A DNA stretch of 64,000 nt from Apium graveolens (lineage: Eukaryota > Streptophyta > Magnoliopsida > Apiales > Apiaceae), in the NCBI RefSeq assembly GCF_009905375.1, contig NC_133647.1, positions 74,342,671 to 74,406,670 on the forward strand, in the 5' to 3' direction. Numbering within the stretch: the first letter of the stretch is position 1; each line of letters starts with the position of its first letter. The translations under genes and the position numbers were made by a program. A model generated the notes under the pieces. The model ran no database searches. It was not told where the DNA came from and saw nothing but the letters and a program-made list of their open reading frames with translations. This document shows, piece after piece, positions 32,818-43,188 of this stretch.

Positions 32818-35800
32818 TTACACGTAGTAAACCTTCAGGTTTTGTGCGTGCCAGGTTCTCGGGACTTCAAAACCATCCATAGTCTCCAGCTTGTAGGTTC
32901 CTCTACCCTGAACGCTCTTGACTCTATACGGCCCTTCCCAATTTGGGGCAAGCTTTCCTTTCTGTCCGACACCAGAAGCCTCTATTTTTCTCAAGACTAG
33001 GTCACCTTGTTTGAAAAACCTCTCTTTAACCCTTAGGTTGTAGTAGAATGAAGCCTTCTTCTGATATTCTACTATCTTTGCGTGTGCTTTATCTCGTACT
33101 TCATCGATTAAATCCAGGGCTAACTTCTGCCCTTCCTCATTTTCTTTTTCATCAAAAGCCTGAATCCTTGGAGAAGAATGTGATATCTCCACGGGAACTA
33201 CTGCTTCCGCCCCATATGCCAACATGAAAGGAGTTGCATCTGTCGTGACTCTACAGGTAGTCCTATAAGCCCATAATATGGGAAGTATCTCATCTACCCA
33301 ATTATTTCTCGACTTTTCGATCCTCTTCTTTAGTCCATCCAGGATTATCCGATTTGCTACTTCCGCTTGCCCATTGGCTTGCGGGTGAGCCACAGAGGTG
33401 AATCGTAACTCAATTTCATTTTCTTCACAATACTTCTTGAATTCCTCATTGTTGAATTGCGTTCCATTGTCAGTGACGAGGATACGGGGAATTCCATATC
33501 GGCACATAATGTTTTCCCACAGGAATTGTGCAACCTGCTTAGTTGTGATTTTGGCCAAAGGTTTGGCTTCGATCCACTTGGTGAAATAATCAATGGCGAC
33601 AATCAGAAACTTCCTTTGTGCTGTGGCCATAGGAAAAGGCCCTAGAATATCCATCCCCCACATAGCAAAGGGAATAGGTGAGTTGATAGAGGTCAGCATC
33701 TCGGGGGGTTGTCTGGCGACTGGTGCATGCTTCTGACAACGATCACACTTCTTTACATATTCTTTGGCATCAGCCATCATTTCTGGCCAATAGAAGCCTA
33801 AACGAGTTATCTTATGAGCCAAGGCCCTGCCCCCCAAGTGTTGCCCACAAATGCCTTCATGCACTTCCTCAAGAGCCAAGCGTGCCTCATCGGGCCTGAG
33901 ACACCTCAAGTAAGGAACCACGAAAGATCTTTTATATAGAATCCCATCTATCAAAGAGTACCTTAGTGCTCGAACAGTTAACTTCCGTGCCTCAATTGTA
34001 TCGCTTGGCAACCAACCGGTCTGAATGTGAGCCTTGATGGGATCAATCCATGACGTCCCCAAGCCTACGGGAGCCACAAGTTTAACATCTATGCTTCGTG
34101 TCTTCAAAACACGGAAGTACACACTTCCTGAACTTTCTTCAATCTCAGATGAAGCAAACTTTGATAGCGCATCTGCTTTAGCATTTTCTTCCCTTGGAAT
34201 GTGTTCAACATGGCATTCATTAAATTGGGTCATCACAGCCCTTACTAGGCGAACATACTTTGCCATCGTATCATCCCTTGCTTCAAATTCTCCCTTTACC
34301 TGGGATATGATCAACTTCGAGTCTCCACGGACCTTTAAGTTTTTGACCCTAAGTGTCCCAGCTAGACCAAGGCCAGCAATCAGGGCTTCATACTCTGCCT
34401 CATTGTTTGTGGTTGGGAAGTCTAGCTTCATGGCATACTCAATTAAGAATCCATCAGGGCTTTGCAAAACCAACCCTGCTCCACTGGAATTTGTTTTTGA
34501 TGCTCCATCAAAATAGAGAACCCAATATTCTTTCTCCTTGTCCCCATTGTCGACTCCCTTGTCTTGAGGTGTGGTATCTTCCTGCCCCCCGACTTCTTGG
34601 TTGGGTATGGTACATTCCACCACGAAGTCAGCTAGTGCCTGGGCTTTTATGGCCATACGTGGCTTATACTTGAGATCGAACTCTCCCAACTCTATTGCCC
34701 ACTTAATTAGTCTCCCACTTGCCTTGGGACTGTGAATGATATTTCTCAGTGGCTGATTTGTTAGCACTTCAATTTGGTGAGCTTGAAAATAAGGACGCAG
34801 CTTTCTTGAAGCCATCACCAAGGCTAAAGCGAATTTCTCAATGGCTGAATAATTCAACTCAGCACCACGCAAAATTTTGCTGACATAGTATACGGGTTTC
34901 TGGACTTTCAGTTCCTCCTTAACCAACACCGCGCTCAAGGCGCTTTCCGAAACAGCCAAGTACAAGAATAAAACTTCACCCAGAACTGGCTTGGCCAACA
35001 ACGGGGCCTGGCCCATATACTTCTTTAACTCTTCAAATGCCTTCTGATTTTCCTCACTCCATACAAAGTCTTTAATGTTCTTTAATGACTTGAAGAATGA
35101 CAAGCACTTGTCTCCTGACTTGGAGATGAATCGTCCTAGCGCAGCAACCCTTCCTGTGAGTTTCTGAACATCCTTGACAGTTTTTGGGGGTTCCATGTCC
35201 AGGATTGCCTTTATTTTATCGGGGTTAGCCTCAATTCCCCTCTTTGAGACCATCAATCCCAAGAATTTTCCAGATCCTACTCCGAAAGCACACTTCGTGG
35301 GATTCAACATCATCTTGTGGTACCTCAGGACCTCAAAAGCTTCCCTCAAATGGGTTATATGATCAGTCTTTACTAGACTCTTGACTAGCATGTCATCAAC
35401 ATAGACTTCCATAGTCTTCCCAATAAGATCCTTAAAAACTTTATTCACCAACCTTTGATAGGTGGCTCCTGCATTCTTGAGACCAAACGCCATAACAAGA
35501 TAACAATAAACACCAAAGTCAGTGATAAATGATACCTTTGGAATGTCATCCTTATGCATTTTGATTTGGTTGTATCCGCTAAATCCATCCATGAAACTCA
35601 GCATCTCATGTCCAGCGGTGGCATCAATCAAAGTATCAATTCTAGGCAGCGGAAAACAGTCTTTGGGACATGCATCATTCAGATCGGTGAAGTCTATACA
35701 CATCCTCCACTTTCCATTAGCCTTCTTCACCATTACAGGGTTTGCTAACCACTCCGGAAATTGAATCTCCTCAATGAAACCAGCCTCTAAGAGCTTTTCC

Positions 35801-38523
35801 ACTTCCTGCTTTATAGCCTCTTGTCTTTCCGGGGCAAAATTTCTTTTCTTTTGTTTCACTGTCTTCCGGCTTGGATCCACGTTTAACTTGTGGGTAATTA
35901 ACCCCGGGTCTATGCCTGGCATATCAGCTGCTGACCATGCAAACACATCACTATTTTCTTGCAAAAATTTCACTAACTTCCCTCTAAGGGGCTCCTCTAA
36001 TGTAGCTCCAATGAAAGTCATCCTCTCAGGATTCTTGGGATCTAAAGGAACTGAATCCAATTCTTCTGCTGGCCTTCCTCTATTCTCATCATTTTCTCGA
36101 ACATCCATATCTTCAATAGGAAGAACCTGCCCCCCGACTTCATCTGCCCTCAAAGAGGCCACATAACAGCTTCTAGCCATTTTTTGATCTCCCCTCTCTT
36201 CTCCAATCCCGTTTCGGGTGGGAAACTTCATGACTGAATGGTAGGAAGAGGGGACTGCCTTGAAGGCATGTATCCCTGTTCTCCCCATGATAGCATTATA
36301 AGTTGAACTAGCCTTTACCACCACAAAATCCAGCATCTGCGTTGCTTGCCTTGGCTCCGTACCTATGGTGGTTGGTAATTTAATTATCCCTTCCACAGGA
36401 CATTCTACTCCAGCAAATCCATATATCGGCATGTCGGTTGGTGTCAACTGGGAGTCGTTATACCCCATCCTTAGAAAGGTGTCGTGGAGCAAGATATCCA
36501 CAGAAGCACCATTATCCACAAGGACCCTCTTAACCGGGCTATTTCCTATTATCGGCGTTATGACCAGCGGGTCGTCATGGGGAAACTTCACACCCTCTAG
36601 GTCGGAATCATCAAAAGCCAATGTCACTTCTGTCCTGGCCCTCTTCGGGGCTTCTCCAATAATATGCATAACCTCTCTAGTATATGCCTTTCTGGAATTT
36701 TTGGACAATCCAGCAGCAGTTGGACCTCCAAAGATCGTGTTTATCACAGGCCCTCGAGGTCTCGGCCCTCCATAAATGGTGTTTATAACTGGTCCTCTAG
36801 GTTGGGGATTCCGCCCCTGATCATCTTGGTCCCTCCTACGATCTTCAAAGTTCTTCCTTCCATTACTATTTCTGTCTCCTCCATCTCCAGTATACTTGTT
36901 CAATCTTCCTTTTCGAATCAAAAACTCAATTTCATCTTTCAACTGCCTACACTCATCGGTGTCATGGCCAACATCTTTGTGAAACCTGCAATACTTGCCC
37001 TTATCTAGCTTGGCGGGATCAGCCTTCAAGGGCTTAGGCCAGCGAATATCTCTGTCTTTCTCAATCTCCATCAAAATCTGACTTCTGGGAGCATTCAGCT
37101 TAGCGTATTCAGTGAACTTTTGCCCAGGTCCTCCCTTCTTGGGGGTTGAATCAGGGTTTTGTTCAGTTCTAGGATATTTATCCTTAGCGATATACTCCAA
37201 ATCAGTTTTTCGTTTCTTGCCTCCAGTGGGCTCATTACTTACTACGGTCTTCCTCATACTTTCTTCAACCTTGATATACTTCCCTGCCCTCTCTTGGAGC
37301 TGCAACATGCTCTCAGGGGGTCGTTTGGCCAAAGACATCTTGAAAAACTCATCCCTAGTTCCTTGTTGCAGTGCTATCATGGCTACCTTATCATCAAGGT
37401 CTGGGACTTTTAAAGCCTCCTTTGTAAAACGATTCAGGTAATCTCTTAAGGATTCCTTAGCTCCCTGCACAAGACTCATAAGAGATGCTGAACTTTTCTC
37501 ATGGACTCTTCCACTGATGAATTGCTTAATAAAAGCCTGACTTAATTCTCTGAACGATCCAATAGAATTTGGGGGTAGGCGACTGTACCATCTTTGAGCC
37601 ATACCCGACAGGGTTTGAGGAAAGGCCCGACATTTTATAGCATCGTTCACGGGTTGCAGCAGCAGTGCATTAGAGAATGTCCTAACATGATTAGCGGGGT
37701 CTCCCGTGCCGTCATAGGCTTTGATAGTGGGCATCTTGAATTTCCTTGAGATATGGGCATTCATTATTTCTTCTGTGAAGGGTGGAGTTGGATCATCAGG
37801 ATCTCCAAGGGGAAGAAGATTGTTTGGATCAGTTCTTGGGACAGCAGCCCTTCTTCTTACCGGACCATCCAGGTCTATGATGGGAGGAGGATTTCTCCCC
37901 CTAGGAGATATGTGGGTTCTGGTGGCTTGGTGAGCCTCCAAGTCCCGTCTCAGCCTTTGGATTTCAGCCTCATGAGCCCTGATCTTTTCCTGTACTTCTT
38001 GGGGATTCGCCCCTGGGGTGCTTTGGGGGCGTTGCCTTCCATCGGCCATTGGCTCTTTTCCAGGACGCCTCCTTCTCGGGGCCACTTCATCATCCGAAGA
38101 TTCGGAGTCTCTCTCAGTGTATGGACCAGAAAATTCCCGATCCTCAGGGATAGGATCCAAACCTCGTATATAGGGGGGCGACCGCCCTCGTGCTTCGCTT
38201 CGCCCAACATATCCACTTCCTCCAACCTCAGGGTGAAGGGGCATCCCATAAGGGGGGTTAGTAGTAACAATAGTTGAGTATTCATACCCGACGGGTCGAG
38301 AATTCACAGGTATATGTATTTGCTGAACTTGAGGATTCGTACCTTGAACAGTCGGGGGAGTTGTCCCTTGTGGCTGAGGATGAGTTGCCCCTGTCTGGGC
38401 TTCCCCCTGAGTAGATGCATAAGTTGAATGGGGAGGAACCTCCACGGTTGATGAAATCACCTGGGTTGTCCCTGATGGTGTTCCCTCCTCCAGAGTGCTG
38501 GTTGTTCTCCGTGTTCTCGCCAT
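32818..38523 (-). CDS. Tat-2 Gag-Pol polyprotein (intact)
   Basis: A single 1901-residue frame. Gag capsid region is about residues 255-400, and a zinc-knuckle-like CRFH...HDTDEC is at about 512-525. Protease active site VDNGAS is at 669-674. RT has PLPRID, FMDGFSGYNQ and YVDD at 1041-1044. The first RNase H at about 1180-1300 has lost the usual aspartate (YLAVSES). The second, archaeal-type RNase H has YFDGASK, NNEAEYEAL, GDSKL and ADALSK (1337-1455). Integrase has its HHCC zinc finger at 1555-1596 and D1625, D1685, E1721 with the classical D-35-E spacing. The dual RNase H is the Tat hallmark. The ATG lies only 36 nt from the LTR. There are no stops or frameshifts, so it is probably active or very recently so. 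Confidence 0.96.
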   Translation of the reverse strand: MARTRRTTSTLEEGTPSGTTQVISSTVEVPPHSTYASTQGEAQTGATHPQPQGTTPPTVQGTNPQVQQIHIPVNSRPVGYEYSTIVTTNPPYGMPLHPEVGGSGYVGRSEARGRSPPYIRGLDPIPEDREFSGPYTERDSESSDDEVAPRRRRPGKEPMADGRQRPQSTPGANPQEVQEKIRAHEAEIQRLRRDLEAHQATRTHISPRGRNPPPIIDLDGPVRRRAAVPRTDPNNLLPLGDPDDPTPPFTEEIMNAHISRKFKMPTIKAYDGTGDPANHVRTFSNALLLQPVNDAIKCRAFPQTLSGMAQRWYSRLPPNSIGSFRELSQAFIKQFISGRVHEKSSASLMSLVQGAKESLRDYLNRFTKEALKVPDLDDKVAMIALQQGTRDEFFKMSLAKRPPESMLQLQERAGKYIKVEESMRKTVVSNEPTGGKKRKTDLEYIAKDKYPRTEQNPDSTPKKGGPGQKFTEYAKLNAPRSQILMEIEKDRDIRWPKPLKADPAKLDKGKYCRFHKDVGHDTDECRQLKDEIEFLIRKGRLNKYTGDGGDRNSNGRKNFEDRRRDQDDQGRNPQPRGPVINTIYGGPRPRGPVINTIFGGPTAAGLSKNSRKAYTREVMHIIGEAPKRARTEVTLAFDDSDLEGVKFPHDDPLVITPIIGNSPVKRVLVDNGASVDILLHDTFLRMGYNDSQLTPTDMPIYGFAGVECPVEGIIKLPTTIGTEPRQATQMLDFVVVKASSTYNAIMGRTGIHAFKAVPSSYHSVMKFPTRNGIGEERGDQKMARSCYVASLRADEVGGQVLPIEDMDVRENDENRGRPAEELDSVPLDPKNPERMTFIGATLEEPLRGKLVKFLQENSDVFAWSAADMPGIDPGLITHKLNVDPSRKTVKQKKRNFAPERQEAIKQEVEKLLEAGFIEEIQFPEWLANPVMVKKANGKWRMCIDFTDLNDACPKDCFPLPRIDTLIDATAGHEMLSFMDGFSGYNQIKMHKDDIPKVSFITDFGVYCYLVMAFGLKNAGATYQRLVNKVFKDLIGKTMEVYVDDMLVKSLVKTDHITHLREAFEVLRYHKMMLNPTKCAFGVGSGKFLGLMVSKRGIEANPDKIKAILDMEPPKTVKDVQKLTGRVAALGRFISKSGDKCLSFFKSLKNIKDFVWSEENQKAFEELKKYMGQAPLLAKPVLGEVLFLYLAVSESALSAVLVKEELKVQKPVYYVSKILRGAELNYSAIEKFALALVMASRKLRPYFQAHQIEVLTNQPLRNIIHSPKASGRLIKWAIELGEFDLKYKPRMAIKAQALADFVVECTIPNQEVGGQEDTTPQDKGVDNGDKEKEYWVLYFDGASKTNSSGAGLVLQSPDGFLIEYAMKLDFPTTNNEAEYEALIAGLGLAGTLRVKNLKVRGDSKLIISQVKGEFEARDDTMAKYVRLVRAVMTQFNECHVEHIPREENAKADALSKFASSEIEESSGSVYFRVLKTRSIDVKLVAPVGLGTSWIDPIKAHIQTGWLPSDTIEARKLTVRALRYSLIDGILYKRSFVVPYLRCLRPDEARLALEEVHEGICGQHLGGRALAHKITRLGFYWPEMMADAKEYVKKCDRCQKHAPVARQPPEMLTSINSPIPFAMWGMDILGPFPMATAQRKFLIVAIDYFTKWIEAKPLAKITTKQVAQFLWENIMCRYGIPRILVTDNGTQFNNEEFKKYCEENEIELRFTSVAHPQANGQAEVANRIILDGLKKRIEKSRNNWVDEILPILWAYRTTCRVTTDATPFMLAYGAEAVVPVEISHSSPRIQAFDEKENEEGQKLALDLIDEVRDKAHAKIVEYQKKASFYYNLRVKERFFKQGDLVLRKIEASGVGQKGKLAPNWEGPYRVKSVQGRGTYKLETMDGFEVPRTWHAQNLKVYYV

Positions 38524-38540
38524 GGTTGTTGTTGCGTAGT

Positions 38541-38557
38541 TCCCACAGACGGCGCCA
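38541..38557 (-). other. Primer binding site of Tat-2
   Basis: On the minus strand this reads TGGCGCCGTCTGTGGGA, 2 nt from the LTR. TGGCGCC-type sites are used by Tat/Athila elements with tRNA-Asp or tRNA-Arg primers; I cannot decide between them by eye. Confidence 0.8.
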
Positions 38558-38559
38558 AA

Positions 38560-39107
38560 TGTTATGGATTAAAACTACTATATATAATTACTGTATTTAT
38601 ACTAAGGAACGTGAGCTTCGAGGCTCGATTTGACTGCTCTTGTGTTTCGTGACTCAATCTGCCTTAACAAGATGCCTACGTACCTTGCGGATTGCCAAGG
38701 ATCAAGTCAAAAAACGTAGTTCTGATTTGTGGGGTGAGGCCCCTTATATAGATGCGGGAGTCCTTGAATTGGACTTGGTATAGGAGGCTTGGTGGATAAG
38801 CCTCTGAATTAGGATAGACTTAGGAGTCCTAGGAAGTAGGAAGTTGATTCCTTATCCTTTCAGGTCCCCTTGAGGCTAATCTCTAAGGATTTATATCCTC
38901 ATCGGGACTCTTTTCAACATCTGATTTCTCCCTTATTAATTAATTACGAAATTAATTAATAATCAGGGCTTTTTGGGCCTTTTTTATTCCACCAGGCCTA
39001 ATCTGATCCGTCAGACTTAACCTTTCTGGTCTGAATATTATACATCTTATTATTATTGGGCCTAGCAGCCCATTAATTATAAAATCAGGACTTATTTATC
39101 CCTATCA
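38560..39107 (-). repeat. 5' LTR of Tat-2
   Basis: 548 bp, identical to the 3' LTR. The TATATAAG promoter box at 38750-38743 should drive the gag-pol transcript. Confidence 0.97.
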
Positions 39108-39112
39108 GGACC

Positions 39113-41427
39113 CAAACTTGTTTGGATCCTTTGGCCTTATCAAGTTTGTTAACATTTGCAGCGGATTTAGCATCAGAGTTTATGTTAACATTTTTCTTAT
39201 CAGAATTTACACTATCATACTTTGTATCAGAATTTACACTAGAAGGAACAATGGAAACTTTCTTCAAAGAAGGTTTTATTTGATAATAATCATAGTACAA
39301 ACTATGATATTCCTTACAAGTATAAATGGAATGCCATAAACTACCACAATGAAAACAAGGATTTTGTGGTTTATATCTAACAGACTGACTCTTAACTCCT
39401 GATTTTGAAGGTAAGGAGTTAATGTTCTTATTCTTCCTGCAAAAAGAATCCAGATGGTTAGAACTTTCACAGTTATGACATGTTTTCCTAGGAGCATCAG
39501 GAACAGGTTTATAATCATTGATTTTATTCACACCTTCCTTTCCATTCCTATTTTTCCTAGGTGATTTTACCTTGTTTGCATTCTTAACATCTTTCAGCTT
39601 ATGCTTAAGCTGCTTCTTAGTCATTAAGCCTATGTTTACTTCAGCTGTCTTTTCCTATTTTAGTTTGTCAGAAGTTAATCCCTCTCTAACTTCTTATTTA
39701 TCATAATCAGACTTTTCAGTTACAAACTTAACAGGTTTTAACTTTGGCTTTTGCTTAACAACAGGCTTAATTTCTACAGTTCCTTTATCATTCTTATCCT
39801 CTCCATAACCTAAGCCCTCTTTCCAATTTTCACTACTTAGCAAATTTTGAGTTGTTCTGCCAGAGTTAGTCCAAGTCCTGATTATCTCTCTTTCCTTTTC
39901 TAACTCAGTTTTTAGAGATTCATTCATTTTTAGCACTTCATCCCTAACATAAAGAGCATCATCTCTATCCTTCTGAGTTTGATGGAACATAACTAACTCT
40001 TTTTCTAAGAAATCATTTCTTTTCTTAAAAGCAAGATTTTCAGAAGTTAATCTTTCACATGTTAAAGTTTGATCTCTATAACTAACAAACATGGTTTTAA
40101 GATATCTTCTCAACTCATTAATATCATCAGTATGAAAAGCATAAGTAGTCTGAGGTACCTTTGTTTCAGCAGCTTCAGAACTGCTCTCAGCACTTTCTTT
40201 ATCAACATTTGCCATCAATACATAGTTCTCCTCACTTTCAGAGTCTGAGGTGTCTGTCCAGCTTTTCTGCTTTGTGACAAGAGCCTTGCCTTTGTCACCC
40301 TTTACCTTCTTGCAATCAGGAGATATGTGGCCTTTCTTACCACAATTATAGCATTTGATATTGGTATAATCTCCTCTATCAGACTTTCCTCCTCTGCCTT
40401 CAGATCTTCTGAAATTCTTCTTATCAGAACTTATGCCTTTCCTGGAAAACTTCTTTCCCTTCCTGAACTTCCTGTATGCAATCTTTGTGATCCCTTTCAC
40501 CATAAGAGCACACAGCTTCATCATCTCCTCATCAGTATCAGTCTCAGGCAAGCTTTCAGAATCTGAGTCATCATCACTTTCAGAACTTGATGACTCAGTA
40601 TCAGACTTTGTGAAAAGAGCTTTACCCTTGTCTTTCCTTGAGGTAGCTGCCTTGGGGGATTCTTCTTCAGCCTTAAGAGCAACTGTTCTTGACTTTCCTC
40701 CTTTTCTCTTGCTTCTTTGTTCCATCTCAAGTTCATGAGTCTTGAGCATTCCATAAATTTCATCAAGAGTTGTTTCATCAAGATTGTAATTGTCTCTTAT
40801 TGTTGTTGCCTTCAAATCCCAACATTCAGGAAGAGCTAACAGGAATTTAAGGTTTGAATCTTCAAGATCATACTCCTTATTAACCAGTGACAGATCATTC
40901 AAGAGTTTGACAAATCTATCATATAAATCATTCAATGATTCATTAGCCTTTGAATCAAAGTGTTCATACTCTTGAGTGAGTATTGTCTTCCTGTTCGTTT
41001 TAATCGTATCAGTTCCCTGACACCTTGTTTCCAGAGCATCCCATATCTCTTTAGCAGTCTTGCAGTTAATTACCCTGTTTGACATTACATTATCAATGGC
41101 ACTATGCAGTAAGTGTCGTACCTTAGCATCCTTAGCAATTGATGCGATATCTTCAGCAGTATAATCACTCTTTTCCTTTGGTACAGTTTTTGCTGCTTCA
41201 CCTGCAACTGCAACAGCGAGCTTGGTTGGTTTGTGAGGCCCTTCCTTGATTCTATCAAGATATTCTGGATCTGTAGCTTCCAGAAACATGGTCATCCGCA
41301 CCTTCCATATGGCATATTCAGATGGTCTCAGTATGGGAACTCTAATGGTTTCATACCGACTTTGAATTTGTGTCTTTGGAGATTCTTCAGTTTTGGTAGG
41401 CTTAGTTGGAGTTTCTGTGTCAGACAT
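39113..41427 (-). pseudogene. SIRE gag, lightly broken
   Basis: ATG at 41427 opens a 577-codon frame to TAA at 39696-39694. The reading continues in frame through a second stop (TAG at 39657-39655) to the Tat-2 insertion point. Residues about 30-240 are the copia Gag core (PILRPSEYAIWKVRM, AKEIWDALE, LLALPECWDLKAT). A CCHC zinc knuckle CYNCGKKGHISPDC lies at 359-372. Downstream, two further Cys/His clusters (CHNCESSNHLDSFC and CFHCGSLWHSIYTC) lie in the 39490-39300 stretch, before protease. Acidic-Ser runs (SSSSESDDDSDSES) separate the parts. Both stops and the pol breaks make the polyprotein non-functional. Confidence 0.9.
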
Positions 41428-41469
41428 GATTGTGTTTGGATCTTTAACTGTATGTGTGTTAACAGATAG

Positions 41470-41481
41470 GCTCTTATACCA
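41470..41481 (-). other. Primer binding site of the SIRE element
   Basis: On the minus strand this reads TGGTATAAGAGC, the initiator-Met site TGGTATCAGAGC with one change, 2 nt from the 5' LTR. Confidence 0.8.
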
Positions 41482-41483
41482 CT

Positions 41484-42112
41484 TGTTAGGTCACACACAC
41501 TGTAGAGGGGGTGAATACAGTGTATAATACAATCAAATCGAACTTTAATATCTTAAGTAACAGAAAATAAACTTTATTGAAACAATAAACTCTGTTACAG
41601 TATGGAACTGTTACCTCTCAGTGATGAACAAATATCACGAGAGCTGATAGGGTTACAATGAATAATCTTCTCGAATATGATAACACTTATAGTGTAAACC
41701 CTATGTCTGTGTTTATATACTACACAGTTACAAGATAATCGCTAATTGATATGGAATATAATTCTGCTTCCTAAAATATATCAATCAGATATCTTTTCTT
41801 CCAAGTATTCCATTCTTCACGGAACTCCTTCTTCATGCATATCTCTTCTTATGTTTATCTCGATCTTCTTTCCTTTAATCAGCTACTTTCCTTATCTAAT
41901 CGTCCTTCAGCACTTAAGTTCTGATATCCAACTTCTGATGATTATCTCCTGATAATATAAGTACTGATATCCTTAAGTCCTGACTTCCAGTATAAGTACT
42001 GATTCCCAGTTAAGTACTGATTTCTAGTTAAGTACTGATTTGTCCTGTTAAGTAAGATCTGAAAATTAAACATAAATCATATTAGCCATGACATTATCAA
42101 ATATATCTAACA
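41484..42112 (-). repeat. 5' LTR of the SIRE element
   Basis: 629 bp, about ten single-base differences from 17824-18452 and no indels, so the copies align base for base. A TATA-like box lies on the minus strand at 41720-41711. Confidence 0.95.
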
Positions 42113-42117
42113 TTACC

Positions 42118-43188
42118 CAAGGTCCCTTATGATTAGATAAGCATATCCTAGGAGTTTAAGCTTCTATTTCTTCATGAATCTCTTCCAATAAATCAAGGAA
42201 GGAGATGATGATAGTGTTTTCAAGTTTACTAACTTTATTTTCTTTGATTTCCTTTAAGATCCAAGCATTCCTAAGCTATCTCAAGGCTTCTTAAGACTTC
42301 CTAGCTACTCTAATCACTTCAAGGAAGGTATAACACCTCCAAACCCTAACTTTACTTTGAGTATTAAGATGGTTTTGATGGTTATAGTAAATGAGAAGTA
42401 TGATGCTTGTGTGTTTAGAGTTTAGATTGGATTTGTAGTGATTTGGATGTTGAAATCTTGTTTATAGTTAATGAAACTTAAGTATAGCTAGTAGTTCATA
42501 TGTGGGGTTGTATAAATTGGAAAATATTGAGGTTTGGGGACTGATGTAGTAAGGTTTGGATGAGGGTTGGTTGTATTGTTGGTTGTGAGTTGAATGGTGG
42601 TTGTTTGGGGTGGTTTAAAACTTGGTAATCGCGTAAATATAGCCGTCGTAATGCCCGATTTACCTTAGACTGTTTTTGTTCTTAACATCAGGACCCGAGA
42701 ACTCACTATTAGGTTTTGACCATCGCCATGATTAGAAAGTTCATGTTACAAGCTTCGTTTTGATATGTGGTCCGCTTGAATCCGATGTACGGTTTAGGAG
42801 AAACGACCATTTTAAGTAACGTCATTTTGCGACCGAACCATTACCCCTCGCCTTACTTTGAAACCTTGGTTAAGGACTTTAAATGACTAATTGGGGTATG
42901 AAACAATTATGTTAAGTGGATTAGGAAGTTGGTAAGGTACTCGTGAAAGAATCGCTTTAAAATTCTTAATGGTTAATTTATTAAAAATAGTGGAGTCGAG
43001 GGTACTCGAGCGACGTAAGTGAATCGTTAAGCGCAAAAGCAAGCGTTAGAGTCTAATTGGTTAAAGTCTAGATTCTTAAGCGACTTTGGTTTAATTCCAA
43101 CTTATATGTTGTTTATAGGTTACCAGACTTGTCCCAGGCCTTTTACCACCCCCAGTCGCTCAGGCAAGTTTTCTACCCGTTATACTGT
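42118..43188 (+). repeat. 5' LTR of outer Tekay, second part, truncated
   Basis: Continues the LTR interrupted at 17823 and matches the 3' LTR from about 47092 to 48176. After TATACTGT at 43188 the copies part completely: the remaining ~2.4 kb of LTR is missing here. The junction marks a deletion into the element's interior. Confidence 0.9.

Larger units (their letters stand above)
28153..39107 (-). mobile_element. Tat-2: full-length young Ty3/gypsy Tat element
   Basis: The 10,955-bp element has two 548-bp LTRs that I find identical base for base, and a perfect target duplication GGACC (28148-28152 and 39108-39112). Minus-strand order: 5' LTR, PBS, a single gag-pol frame of 1901 codons without stops, an antisense spliced gene, repeat-rich 3' region, polypurine tract, 3' LTR. 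Identical LTRs mean the insertion is very recent. The second, archaeal-type RNase H domain after the first marks the Tat lineage. It sits in SIRE gag-pol. All parts needed for autonomous movement look intact from sequence. Confidence 0.96.
17824..42112 (-). mobile_element. SIRE-type Ty1/copia element with extra reading frames, interrupted by Tat-2
   Basis: The two 629-bp LTRs (17824-18452 and 41484-42112) start TGTTAGGTCACACAC and end ATATATCTAACA. The target duplication is TTACC (17819-17823 and 42113-42117). I count about ten differences between the LTRs (about 1.6 percent), so it is young but older than Tat-2. Order on the minus strand: 5' LTR, primer site, Gag (41427), protease, integrase, RT, RNase H (to 24769), a long spacer with an 89-codon frame, a large second frame (22337-18613), polypurine tract, 3' LTR. 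Without Tat-2 it is about 13.3 kb, large for copia but usual for sireviruses, which carry extra genes after pol. The coding regions have several stops and at least two frameshifts. Confidence 0.92.

Noticed and set aside
33398..38633. Many plus-strand frames opposite Tat-2 gag-pol
   Set aside because: Mirror frames of a long, strongly coding minus-strand sequence; none resembles a protein, unlike the spliced gene at 30601-32503.
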